DNA of 64,000 nucleotides from Rhodospirillales bacterium (GTDB lineage Bacteria; Pseudomonadota; Alphaproteobacteria; Rhodospirillales; JASLLZ01): NCBI GenBank assembly GCA_030746775.1, contig JASLLZ010000002.1, positions 39,306 to 103,305 of the forward strand, read 5' to 3'. Shown piece by piece: positions 42,559 to 50,235 of this stretch (position 1 is its first letter; each line of letters starts with the position of its first letter). The notes under the pieces were generated by a model. It saw only the letters and a program-made list of their open reading frames with translations, ran no database searches and was not told where the DNA came from. The position numbers and the translations under genes were made by a program.

Positions 42559-43769
42559 TCGACCTTGCCTGAGGGGGCCAGGCGGGGGCTGGAGGGCAGG
42601 TTGATCAGGCGCCGATAAATATCCTCGGCGACGCCGAGGTCCATGCGTTCCTCATCGGCGTAGACCGCCAATTGGTGCATGGGTGTCCAGGCCGGCCGCG
42701 CCAACAGGCCGCGTTCGTGGCACAGGGTCAGAAGATCGTCGCGGCAATGCGCCATCCCGGGGTCGAGTAAGAAGAGATTGAGCCAGTAGTTGGAGCGCGC
42801 GAATTCGGGCTCGGCGAAGAAGCGCACCCCCGCGATCCCATCGAGTGCCGCCGCATAGGCCTGGGCCAGGCGCCGCTTGCGTTCAACAAAGTCGTCCAGG
42901 CGTTCCAACTGGGCGCAGCCGATGGCGGCGTTGACGTTGGGCATGCGGTAATTGAAGCCGATGCGGTCGTGGACGAAGTCCCAGGCGTGGGGCACTTTCG
43001 CGGTGGTGGTCAGGTGGCGGGCGGTGTGCGCCAGATCGGCGTCGTTGGTCAGGATCGCCCCGCCGCCGCCGGTCGTCACCGTCTTGTTGCCGTTGAAGCT
43101 GAGGATCGAAAGCTGCCCCCAGGCGCCGGTGTGGCGTCCTTTGTAATAGGTTCCCAGCGATTCGGCCGCATCCTCGATGAGCACCAGACCGAACCGACGG
43201 CAGACCGCTTCAAGCGCATCCAGGTCGACCGGATGGCCGAAGGCATGCATGCAAACGACGGCGGTGATCGGGCGCCCGGTGCGGGTGTTGACGCAGCGCC
43301 CGTCCCGGCTGTCGGTAATGCGTTCCAGGTGATCGGCGAGCCTGGCCGCATCGAGGCCCAGCGTCCTTTCCTCGCTGTCGGCGAAGTGGGGCCGGGCGCC
43401 CAGGTAGGCGACGGCGTTGGCGGTGGCGACGAAAGTGAGGGCCGGGACGATGACCTCGTCGCCGGCCGCGACGCCGGCCACGGCCAGGGCGCCATGCAGG
43501 GCCGCCGTGCCGTTGACCGTTGCTACCGCGTGGGCCACACCGGTGACATCAGCCAACATGGCCTCGAAACGTTCGACATAGGCGCCGGCGGTGGAAACCC
43601 AGCCGGTATCCAGGCACTCCTTGACGTATTCCCATTCGCGCCCGGCGATCTCGGGTTCATGCAGCGCCGCCGGCTCCGGAACGACCGACGCCAGGGCCTC
43701 GACCACCCGGCCGGGGTCGAAGGCGTCGGGTTCAGCCGGCAACGGGATAGTCGATTTCGTAATTGCCAT
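42555..43769 (-). CDS. LegC-type DegT/DnrJ/EryC1 aminotransferase
   Basis: The protein has about 404 residues. EWEYVKECLDTGWVSTAGAYVERFE at the N-terminus and NGTAALHGALAVAGV fit the fold, LIEDAAESLGTYYKGRHTG carries the cofactor-contact Asp, and SFNGNKTVTTGGGGAIL contains the PLP lysine. The overall pattern is that of LegC-family enzymes, which aminate a 4-keto sugar in the legionaminate route. Two ATGs are possible; 43769 was preferred, 43787 is the alternative. The gene overlaps the upstream epimerase gene by about 38 bp. Confidence 0.9.
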   Translation of the reverse strand: MAITKSTIPLPAEPDAFDPGRVVEALASVVPEPAALHEPEIAGREWEYVKECLDTGWVSTAGAYVERFEAMLADVTGVAHAVATVNGTAALHGALAVAGVAAGDEVIVPALTFVATANAVAYLGARPHFADSEERTLGLDAARLADHLERITDSRDGRCVNTRTGRPITAVVCMHAFGHPVDLDALEAVCRRFGLVLIEDAAESLGTYYKGRHTGAWGQLSILSFNGNKTVTTGGGGAILTNDADLAHTARHLTTTAKVPHAWDFVHDRIGFNYRMPNVNAAIGCAQLERLDDFVERKRRLAQAYAAALDGIAGVRFFAEPEFARSNYWLNLFLLDPGMAHCRDDLLTLCHERGLLARPAWTPMHQLAVYADEERMDLGVAEDIYRRLINLPSSPRLAPSGKVE

Positions 43770-44745
43770 AGAAATTGGGCCGGGCATCGGCGTCGTCGAA
43801 TCGTTGGTCGTCCAGGGCCTTGATCAACTCGCTGATGCCGTCACGCACGGTGTAGGCGGGTTCGAAGTCCAGGACGGTACGGATCTTGGCAAAATCGACG
43901 CGGTAGTTGCGCGTGTCCTGGCCCTTGTTCTCATAGCGGATGGGGGCGTCGGGCAGGAATTCCAAAATGGCGTCGACGATCATTTGCTTGGTGAAGTTGC
44001 CCGTATCGCCGCCGGCGTTGAAGACCTGAAAGGCGACGTCGCGCTCGGCGGCCTCGAGCACGCGCCCGATGACGTCGCAGAAGTCGCCAAGGTGGCAATA
44101 GGGCCGCCAGGTATGGGAGTCGTAGACCAGAAGCTCGCGGCCGAGATACATCTCACGGGTGAACTCGTTGACGGTGAGGTCGAAGCGCATGCGCGGCGCC
44201 AGGCCGAAGGCAGTGGCGAACCGCAGGATGGTGGGCCGGTAATCGACCTTGCCGGCGAGCGCCAGGAGCCTTTGCTCCACCGCCACCTTGGCCTCGGCGT
44301 AAAGCGACAAGGGTTTCAAGGGGTAGTCCTCGCCGGCCAGCGCGTCGCCGTCGACGAGGCCGTAGTTGGAACACGTCGAGACGAAGACCACCCGGTCCAG
44401 TCCGCGTCCGTCGAGGGTGTCGATCAAACCCAGGATGCCGTCGTGGTTGATGACGCGGTGGGCATCGGGGTACTTGCGCGTAATGGGATCGCCGACCAGA
44501 CCGCCAAGAATGACCACATCCGTGACCCCGTCCAGCGCCCCGGCAAGCCGGGCGCGGTCGCAGTGGTCGGCTTGGACCATCTCAAAACGGGGGTTGGCGT
44601 CGAACGGCGCCAGCACTTCCTGGGTGGCGTAGAGAAAGAGGTCCATGTTGCGGACCCCGTAACCGGCGCCGAGAAGGTGTTCGGTCAGCACCGGTCCCAC
44701 GTATCCGCCGCCGCCGACGACCAGGATCTTGCGGCCGGCATTCAT
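43732..44745 (-). CDS. NAD-dependent epimerase/dehydratase-family (extended SDR) protein
   Basis: The 337-residue protein starts MNAGRKILVVGGGGYVG, the GxxGxxG coenzyme motif; VVFVSTCSNYGLVDGD and LYAEAKVAVEQ (the YxxxK pair) are the catalytic region. The Asp-Glu dyad after the Ser/Thr that marks 4,6-dehydratases is replaced by Cys-Ser, so this is more likely an epimerase or reductase than the LegB-type dehydratase. It precedes the LegC-type gene. A 4-keto intermediate therefore has to come from an enzyme outside the window or from this enzyme by an unusual mechanism. The truncated fragment at 56106 resembles its N-terminus. Confidence 0.85.
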   Translation of the reverse strand: MNAGRKILVVGGGGYVGPVLTEHLLGAGYGVRNMDLFLYATQEVLAPFDANPRFEMVQADHCDRARLAGALDGVTDVVILGGLVGDPITRKYPDAHRVINHDGILGLIDTLDGRGLDRVVFVSTCSNYGLVDGDALAGEDYPLKPLSLYAEAKVAVEQRLLALAGKVDYRPTILRFATAFGLAPRMRFDLTVNEFTREMYLGRELLVYDSHTWRPYCHLGDFCDVIGRVLEAAERDVAFQVFNAGGDTGNFTKQMIVDAILEFLPDAPIRYENKGQDTRNYRVDFAKIRTVLDFEPAYTVRDGISELIKALDDQRFDDADARPNFYGNYEIDYPVAG

Positions 44746-45614
44746 GGTTCGGATCCTTTCACCGCCTCGGCGTAAACCGAGAGATGAGGATCGGCGGTGT
44801 CGAAGCCTTGTATGCGGTCAAGGGAGAATAGCCGTCCCAGGCCAAGGATGGTCCCGTCGCTGCGCAACTCATCGAAGCGGCTTTGGTGGGGGCTTGAATT
44901 TTGGATATCGTCAAATCCGACTTCGCGGAACATGCGTTCGAGCTTGCCATAGGTCCACCAGTTGATGTGATTGCCGCGATTGTTCTGATGGTCGGCGCGC
45001 GAGACCAGCCCCGTACAGTGATCGGCGAATGCTTCCTTGTCCATCGAGCCCGCCATGTCGCGGACTTCTTCGGGCGTTATCTTGCCCACGATTCCGGTCG
45101 CGAACATGGCGATCAGGGCCTTCTCCGGGACCCCGGCCCCGGCTCCGTGATAGTGGGCGAAGAACTGGCCGTCGCCCGCCCTGTAGGCTTCGTAGGCCTT
45201 GTCGAAGTCGGGCATGCACAGGCGCACGGCGCCGCCGGGCGCCAGGCATCGGTGGAATTCGGCGAAGATGTGAGGGCAGAACTCTTGGGGAATGTGTTCC
45301 AAGGCGTGTTGCGAATAGAAAAACCGAACCGAATCGTCGGCAAACGGAAAGGGCTCTCCACTGGTCAGGTCGAAATTGCAATCCAGATAGGAGACCTTGT
45401 AAGGGTATGACGAAGAATGATGGTCGAGGCTTTTCCAGCCCCGCCGCAGAAAATAGCCGCCACCGACGTTGACCATGATATGGCCGGCGCCGTCGGTGTC
45501 GTTGAAGCGCCGATGGGTCTTCTTGCGCCAATAAAGGGCCGGCATCACCGCCTTGTGCTCGACGATGAGGCGCAGCCGGCGGCCGATGTTCGGTATGCAG
45601 GCGGTGCTCGACAT
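44742..45614 (-). CDS. Class I SAM-dependent methyltransferase-like protein
   Basis: The 290-residue protein has HIMVNVGGGYFLRRGWKSLD, VSYLDCNFDLTSGEPFPFADDSVRFFYSQHALEHI and LAPGGAVRLCMPDFDKAY. This is the Methyltransf_11-like pattern in which motif I is degenerate (NVGGG) but the ALEH and APGG segments are kept, as in sugar-locus methyltransferases with a predicted SAM site. The ATG overlaps the epimerase gene by 4 bp. An ops-like sequence lies about 47 bp before the start. Confidence 0.75.
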   Translation of the reverse strand: MSSTACIPNIGRRLRLIVEHKAVMPALYWRKKTHRRFNDTDGAGHIMVNVGGGYFLRRGWKSLDHHSSSYPYKVSYLDCNFDLTSGEPFPFADDSVRFFYSQHALEHIPQEFCPHIFAEFHRCLAPGGAVRLCMPDFDKAYEAYRAGDGQFFAHYHGAGAGVPEKALIAMFATGIVGKITPEEVRDMAGSMDKEAFADHCTGLVSRADHQNNRGNHINWWTYGKLERMFREVGFDDIQNSSPHQSRFDELRSDGTILGLGRLFSLDRIQGFDTADPHLSVYAEAVKGSEP

Positions 45615-45660
45615 GGGGTCGGTTTTGGGTTTGTAATTTGATGGTGGGGCGTGGCCCGCC

Positions 45661-45672
45661 CAGGCTACCGCA
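45661..45672 (-). promoter_or_regulatory. ops-like element (RfaH-type recruitment site)
   Basis: On the minus strand the sequence is TGCGGTAGCCTG, which matches the Escherichia coli ops consensus GGCGGTAGCGTG at 10 of 12 positions. It lies in the 118-bp gap after the NusG/RfaH-like gene, about 47 bases before the next gene. In enterobacteria ops pauses RNA polymerase so that RfaH can load. The match is by eye and the function is inferred from the adjacent antiterminator. A weaker GGCGGTAACCG occurs at 46895-46907, just before the regulator start. Confidence 0.5.
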
Positions 45673-45732
45673 GTCCGGGTGAAAGGGCTTCATCCAGGTT
45701 CTCGAACCACGGGCGGTGAGCGGAACGTTCGC

Positions 45733-46236
45733 TCAGGCGTAGCTGCTCACCGTTTCCAGAGGCACCCGGACCCTGACCGTGCGGCCCAGGAGGTCGAGCA
45801 GGATAAAAACGCGCTCGTTGTCGGTGGCACAGTCAAAGAGGCCTACTTGATCGCACAGCGCGCCGGTCATGATGCGCACCAACTCGCCTTTGTCGAAAGG
45901 CGCCTGCTTGCTCACCACAACGATTCCGGCGTCGTCTTCGCACGACTGGATTTCCTCCACGATGCCGTGGGGAACCGGCGCCGGCAGCTCGCCGTTGCTG
46001 ACCAGATAGCGGACGCCGAAGGTCGAATGAATGGCCCGCCAGCGCGTCCGCTCGACATCGAAGCGGACGAACAGATAGTTGGGAAATAGAGGCGCCGGCA
46101 CCCATTCGGTGCGCCGCGCGTGGCGCCGGCGCTTGAGGTAGCGGGGCAAATATGTCTCCAGCCCCTGGTTCTCCAGGTTGGCGAGGGCCAGGGGCTCGCC
46201 CCGGGGCTGGGTATGGACGACGTACCAACGTTGCAT
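45733..46236 (-). CDS. NusG/RfaH-family transcription antiterminator
   Basis: The 167-residue protein starts MQRWYVVHTQPRGEPLALANLENQGLETYLP, the NGN domain of NusG/RfaH/LoaP, with NYLFVRFD typical of RfaH. A C-terminal KOW-like part follows (KGELVRIMTGALCDQVGLFDC). AAGGAGG lies five bases before the ATG at 46236, an excellent ribosome-binding site. Being the second gene of the array and followed by an ops-like sequence, it probably lets RNA polymerase read through the very long gene string. Specificity for that site is inferred. Confidence 0.9.
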   Translation of the reverse strand: MQRWYVVHTQPRGEPLALANLENQGLETYLPRYLKRRRHARRTEWVPAPLFPNYLFVRFDVERTRWRAIHSTFGVRYLVSNGELPAPVPHGIVEEIQSCEDDAGIVVVSKQAPFDKGELVRIMTGALCDQVGLFDCATDNERVFILLDLLGRTVRVRVPLETVSSYA

Positions 46237-46247
46237 GGCGGCCTCCT

Positions 46248-46892
46248 TCACGCCCCGTTCCCGGTGGGCCGGCGGACGACCTTGAGGAAGCGCGGGATCA
46301 AGATACGCTCGTCCGCCACATGCCGTCTCACCGCCTCGAAGGTCGCCTGGGGATCGACGAGGTCGGTTATCAGGACCGCGTCGGCGCTTGCCACGCTGCC
46401 CAGGTCGCGCCCCAGGGGATGGTTGGCAAAGGTCTCGCCCTCGGCGTTGCCATCGACGAAACCCGTAACATTGACGCCGTGTTCGCGGGCACAGAACACG
46501 GCGATTTCTCCCAGGTCGCTGGCCCCGACCAGGACGACGTCGTGCCAGCCGTGTTCGGCGCACAGCGCGAACAATTCCGAGCACTGAACCCGGGCGGCGC
46601 GAAAGAACTTGAACGATTGGGAAAAATATTCCGCCGTCAGACGGCTCTTTTCCGAAAACCCCTTGGGTGTCAGGTAATAGGCATAGCGGTTGGACGGCAC
46701 CTGGGCGACCTTGACCAATCCTTTCTTGGCGCAGCGCTTGAGATAAGCGTTGGCCAGGCCGAGCGCGATGCCGAGGTCGCGCGCCAGGGAGCGCTGGGTG
46801 AGGGCGCTGTTCTCGTTGATGGCGTTGAGGAGCCCCAGCGTGATCTCGGATTCGCTGTCCATCGACTGGGACGATTGCTTGGAACCCGCCAT
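46248..46892 (-). CDS. Winged-helix regulator with C-terminal Rossmann-like domain
   Basis: The 214-residue protein has an N-terminal winged helix (residues about 16-80: LGLLNAINENSALTQRSLARDLGIALGLANAYLKRC), a linker and, at 118-205, a Rossmann-like domain (VVLVGASDLGEIAVFCAREHGVNVTGFVD) as in CoA- or nucleotide-binding sugar-processing proteins. It is likely to bind DNA and sense a small molecule such as a nucleotide sugar. It is the first gene of the minus-strand array, 11 bp before the antiterminator start codon, and sits beside CGTTCA-type repeats that are good operator candidates. Confidence 0.85.
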   Translation of the reverse strand: MAGSKQSSQSMDSESEITLGLLNAINENSALTQRSLARDLGIALGLANAYLKRCAKKGLVKVAQVPSNRYAYYLTPKGFSEKSRLTAEYFSQSFKFFRAARVQCSELFALCAEHGWHDVVLVGASDLGEIAVFCAREHGVNVTGFVDGNAEGETFANHPLGRDLGSVASADAVLITDLVDPQATFEAVRRHVADERILIPRFLKVVRRPTGNGA

Positions 46893-46919
46893 GCCTCGGT
46901 TACCGCCTTGCCGCTACTG

Positions 46920-46963
46920 CGTTCATTTGACGAACAATACTTCGTTCACAATTTGAACGTCAA
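46920..46963. promoter_or_regulatory. Operator-like inverted repeats and overlapping promoter for the regulator
   Basis: CGTTCACAATTTGAACG at 46943-46959 is a perfect inverted repeat (six-base arms, five-base spacer). A second CGTTCA is at 46920-46925 and TGACGAAC at 46928-46935. On the minus strand a TTGACG (46963-46958), 18-base spacer and TATTGT (46939-46934) form a plausible sigma-70-type promoter for the regulator gene. The operator lies across that promoter, consistent with autoregulation. Both predictions are by eye. Confidence 0.5.
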
Positions 46964-47024
46964 GCATTTTCTTGGCCATCCCCTTGATTCCATTCCCTTT
47001 GCCGGCAACCACCGCGGCCTTGGA

Positions 47025-47053
47025 TTGACATCAACGCTGCCTCCCGTTATTCG
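47025..47053 (+). promoter_or_regulatory. Candidate promoter for the plus-strand operon
   Basis: A perfect TTGACA (47025-47030) is followed after 17 bases by TATTCG (47048-47053), a weak -10 match. The sugar dehydrogenase ATG is at 47099. The strong -35 and a position in a divergent intergenic region support it; the poor -10 keeps confidence low. Confidence 0.35.
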
Positions 47054-47098
47054 GGTGGGCTCATCGTAACCACGGCCATTTGCCAGCCGAGGGGGCCC

Positions 47099-48397
47099 AT
47101 GCCCGTTACCACAGCCGCAAAGGCCGGGATCGCCGTTATTGGGTTGGGCTACGTCGGGCTGCCCCTGGCCCTCGCCCTGGCCGGCCGATATACGGTGACC
47201 GGCCTCGACCTGGACCGGGAAAGGGTGGCGGAGCTGGCCCGGGGTCACGACCGCACGGGCGAGGTGGCGGCCGAGGTCATCGGCCAAAGCACACTCACGA
47301 TCGTTGACGATCCGGCCGCCATATCGGGCGCCGACGTCTTCATCGTCGCCGTGCCGACCCCGGTCGACGAGCAAAACAAACCCGACCTGGAAATGCTGCG
47401 CGCCGCCTGCCGCGTCGTCGGCGGAGCCTTGAGGAAAGGCGCCGTCGTGGTCTTCGAGAGCACGGTCTACCCGGGCGTTACCGAGGACGTCTGCGGGGCC
47501 GAGCTGGAAGCGGCGTCGGGCTTGGTGTCGGGCTCGGATTTTTTCTTGGGCTACTCGCCCGAGCGCGTCAATCCGGGCGACCCGGAACACCGCATTGAGC
47601 GCATCGTCAAGGTGGTTTCGGGCCAAACGCCCGAGGTCGGCACCCTGCTGGCGGAAATTTATGGCTCGATCACGACGGCCGGCGTTTACCTTGCCAAGGA
47701 CATCAAGACCGCCGAGGCGGCGAAGGTCATCGAAAACGCTCAGCGCGACATCAACATCGCCTTCGTCAACGAGGTGGCGCAGATCCTGGACACCTCGGAC
47801 ATTTCTGTCCACGACGTGTTGGAGACGGCGGCGACGAAATGGAACTTCCTCGATTTCCGGCCCGGCCTGGTGGGCGGCCATTGCATTGGCGTCGATCCCT
47901 ACTATCTGGCCCACCTGGCGGCCAGCGTCGGCCATCAACCGGAGGTCATTCTGGCCGGCCGGCGCATCAACGACGGCATGGGGACCTTCGTCGCCGAACG
48001 CATCGCCGCCAGGCTGTCGGCCCTTGGGACCGGCGGCGGTGAGGCCCGCGTCCTGGTCCTCGGCCTGACCTTCAAGGAAGACGTGCCGGACCTCAGGAAC
48101 TCGCGGGTCGCCGATCTGGTGGCCGGCCTGGGCGCCCATGGTCACCGGATCGACGTCCACGATCCCCTGGCGGATGCCGAGGAGGCTCTGCAGTTTTACG
48201 GCATTCAATTACTCGCTGACATCGAAGCGGCGCATGGCTACGACTGCGTGGTCGCCGCCGTCGCCCACGGCGCCTACCGGTCGTTCAGTGCCGAGACCCT
48301 GGCCCGCCTGGTGCGCCCGGGCGGCCTGGTCGCCGACGTCAAGGGAATGTGGCGCGCCCTGGCCCTGCCCGAAGGAATGCGGCGCTGGCAGCTTTGA
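47099..48397 (+). CDS. UDP-N-acetylhexosamine 6-dehydrogenase (WbpO/TviB/WecC-like)
   Basis: The 432-residue protein has IAVIGLGYVGLPLALALA (residues 11-28), FIVAVPTPVDEQNKPDL, FESTVYPGVTED and GLVGGHCIGVDPYYL with the catalytic Cys262. The final domain has DVPDLRNSRV and ADAEEALQFYGIQL. It oxidises a nucleotide N-acetylhexosamine to the uronic acid in two NAD-dependent steps. GGGGG precedes the ATG. It is the first gene of the divergent plus-strand set and provides a hexosaminuronic acid precursor for the glycan. Confidence 0.92.
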   Translation: MPVTTAAKAGIAVIGLGYVGLPLALALAGRYTVTGLDLDRERVAELARGHDRTGEVAAEVIGQSTLTIVDDPAAISGADVFIVAVPTPVDEQNKPDLEMLRAACRVVGGALRKGAVVVFESTVYPGVTEDVCGAELEAASGLVSGSDFFLGYSPERVNPGDPEHRIERIVKVVSGQTPEVGTLLAEIYGSITTAGVYLAKDIKTAEAAKVIENAQRDINIAFVNEVAQILDTSDISVHDVLETAATKWNFLDFRPGLVGGHCIGVDPYYLAHLAASVGHQPEVILAGRRINDGMGTFVAERIAARLSALGTGGGEARVLVLGLTFKEDVPDLRNSRVADLVAGLGAHGHRIDVHDPLADAEEALQFYGIQLLADIEAAHGYDCVVAAVAHGAYRSFSAETLARLVRPGGLVADVKGMWRALALPEGMRRWQL

Positions 48398-48488
48398 GCG
48401 CCCGGGCGCCCGCCCCGGCGGTTGCCTGGTCCTGTCTACCTGTGGTAAGGGGCGGGGGAATTCGCTCACAACGCAATAGGGTCACCGG

Positions 48489-48707
48489 ATGCGCGGATTA
48501 GCCGCCAGCGCCGTCATCGTCACCGCGTTTCTTGGCCTGTCGAGTCCGGCCCAGGCCTACGTCGACCTTGGCACGGGCAGTATGATGGTGCAGCTGCTGA
48601 TCGGGGCGGCGACGGGCGTCCTCGTCGCCGGCAAGCTGTATTGGCAAAAGATCAAGGACGTGTTCATGCGCCGGCCCGGCGAAGCTGATCCAAAACCTGA
48701 AGAATAA
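48489..48707 (+). CDS. Small membrane protein, paralogue 1
   Basis: A 72-residue protein with an N-terminal hydrophobic segment/signal (AASAVIVTAFLGLSSPAQA), then YVDLGTGSMMVQLLIGAATGVLVAGKLYW and a basic KIKDVFMRR tail. It shares its pattern, signal then AYxDxxTGS, QLxxGAxxGxLV, KLYWxKIK, with the protein at 50005. Its 3' end overlaps by 44 bp the end of the convergent gene at 48664. Similar small proteins occur in exopolysaccharide loci with unknown function; perhaps they organise a membrane complex. Confidence 0.78.
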   Translation: MRGLAASAVIVTAFLGLSSPAQAYVDLGTGSMMVQLLIGAATGVLVAGKLYWQKIKDVFMRRPGEADPKPEE

Positions 48708-49830
48708 TCTCGGCGCCCCGGCGCCCGCCCGCCCCAACATTGAAGACCCATTTCTTGCGCAACGCGCCGGCGCGTTCTCCGATGCTTTTCGTTGAATCGA
48801 CGAGCTCTTTCGCCAGGCGCGGCGCCTCGGCCAAGCGTTCGGGCGCGAGCACGGCGCCAATCTGCTCGCGAATGTCAACCTCCAGGGGAATTGCCGATAG
48901 GCGCGTATAGTCCGGGTTATTGACCTTACGCGGCACGTCGATGAACAGCACCGGGCGTTCGAGGGCAAAGGCATATTCCAGCGCGACGCCCGACCAATCG
49001 CTAACCAGAACGTTGGAGTCCAAGAGCGGCCCGGGGTCCGTGGTGTCCTCGTCGAGGCGGAAGTTCGGATGGCCGCGAAATCGGCCATCGAGGTCGTCAA
49101 GAACGGTCGAAGTAAGCTGGCGGGTGCGCGGATGGGGGCGGACGTGGACCCGGTGGCCGGCGTCAAGCAAGACACCGACGACCCGCTCGCCCCATGCCTC
49201 CAGGAGACCTTCGGGCCCCCATGACGGCGCCACCAAAACGTTTAGAGGTCCGTTGGCGGGCGGTGGCCCCGGATGGTGAGCCGTGGCCTCCATGATAAGG
49301 TCGAGCGGACAGTAGCCGTGTTCGAAGAGCTGCTTCTCGGGAAGCCCTTTGAGTTGTTCCCACTGGCGAATTTCCGCCACCTGATGGGGCCCGGTGCACA
49401 AGACTGAATCGAAGTGGTCGAACGCTCCCTTGCGATAAATCATGTGGGTGCTGACCATTGAATGAAGCAGATGGGCGTAATGCACCCGATAGCGCGAGCG
49501 CTTAATGTGAAAAGTATTGAGGTCCGGCATGGTCATGACCACGATCCCCGCCCGCATCATTTCAAACAGGAAGATGCGCGCGCTCTCGTGGCTGATGTAA
49601 TAGACTTGGAACGGGCCGGCGCCCTCCCACAGTGCTGGATCATGGGCGTCCGAGGTGATGTAACTGACGCTTCGACCGTGCTCTTCGATCAGGCTCTCGA
49701 CCACTGGCCGCAGGAATCCGCCGTAGGGCGTACCTTCGGAATAGAAGACGATATCGCGCAACGCCGGTGGTCGCCTTTGAAAGCGGAGGAATTCGCGCCA
49801 CGAGCGCACAAATCGGCCCACTCCCGTCAT
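48664..49830 (-). CDS. CDP-glycerol glycerophosphotransferase-like / GT-B protein
   Basis: The 388-residue protein has IVFYSEGTPYGGFLRPVVESLIEEHGRSVSYIT and LVSDWSGVALEYAFALERPVLFIDVPRK, which match the CDP-glycerol:glycerophosphotransferase pattern (xSDxSxxxxxxxxxxxPxxF). HVRPHPRTRQL fits the nucleotide-binding region. It begins at an ATG at 49830; the longer open frame to 49950 lacks support. It could transfer glycerol phosphate or a sugar in assembling the glycan backbone. The gene sits on the minus strand inside the plus-strand operon, between two paralogous small genes. Confidence 0.72.
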   Translation of the reverse strand: MTGVGRFVRSWREFLRFQRRPPALRDIVFYSEGTPYGGFLRPVVESLIEEHGRSVSYITSDAHDPALWEGAGPFQVYYISHESARIFLFEMMRAGIVVMTMPDLNTFHIKRSRYRVHYAHLLHSMVSTHMIYRKGAFDHFDSVLCTGPHQVAEIRQWEQLKGLPEKQLFEHGYCPLDLIMEATAHHPGPPPANGPLNVLVAPSWGPEGLLEAWGERVVGVLLDAGHRVHVRPHPRTRQLTSTVLDDLDGRFRGHPNFRLDEDTTDPGPLLDSNVLVSDWSGVALEYAFALERPVLFIDVPRKVNNPDYTRLSAIPLEVDIREQIGAVLAPERLAEAPRLAKELVDSTKSIGERAGALRKKWVFNVGAGGRRGAEIILQVLDQLRRAGA

Positions 49831-50004
49831 CGTAATTCCACTTGCCGAATTGCGGTGGTCCAGGCCTCCGTCGCGCTGCTCGGCGCGCGACGATGCTGGG
49901 GGTCGATGTAACCGATGCAGTCCAAGGGGCGATGTCTTGTCGCTTGTCAAGAAGGTATGCTATCGAGTAACCCATATCACCCCCTAGCGACGAAGTGAAC
50001 CGGC

Positions 50005-50235
50005 ATGCGAGCGTCAGCTCTTTCGTTTATCGTTGTCATGGCCCTTTTGGCTTCCGCGGGCCCGGCGCATGCCTATCTCGACCCCTTTACCGGTAGCGCC
50101 ATATTGCAACTCACCCTTGGCGCAATCGCCGGACTGCTGGTGACCGCCAAGCTCTATTGGATAAAGATCAAGCAATTGTACATGCGGCTATCGGGCAAAT
50201 TGCCGGAAATCGATACCAATCAGAGACCGGAATGA
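50005..50235 (+). CDS. Small membrane protein, paralogue 2
   Basis: A 76-residue protein: signal-like segment (LSFIVVMALLASAGPAHA), then YLDPFTGSAILQLTLGAIAGLLVTAKLYW and IKIKQLYMRLSGK. It is a clear paralogue of the protein at 48489. Its stop overlaps the following methyltransferase start as ATGA, so the two are co-translated. Two copies flanking a gene of opposite orientation may mark a local rearrangement or duplication. Function unknown. Confidence 0.8.
   Translation: MRASALSFIVVMALLASAGPAHAYLDPFTGSAILQLTLGAIAGLLVTAKLYWIKIKQLYMRLSGKLPEIDTNQRPE

Noticed and set aside
48398-48488. Rho-independent terminator after the UDP-sugar dehydrogenase gene
   Set aside because: GC-rich stretch, but no stem followed by a T-run.
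49831-50004. Promoter for the plus-strand operon beginning at 50005 (TTGTCA-type -35)
   Set aside because: No -10 at proper spacing could be recognised; too weak to list.
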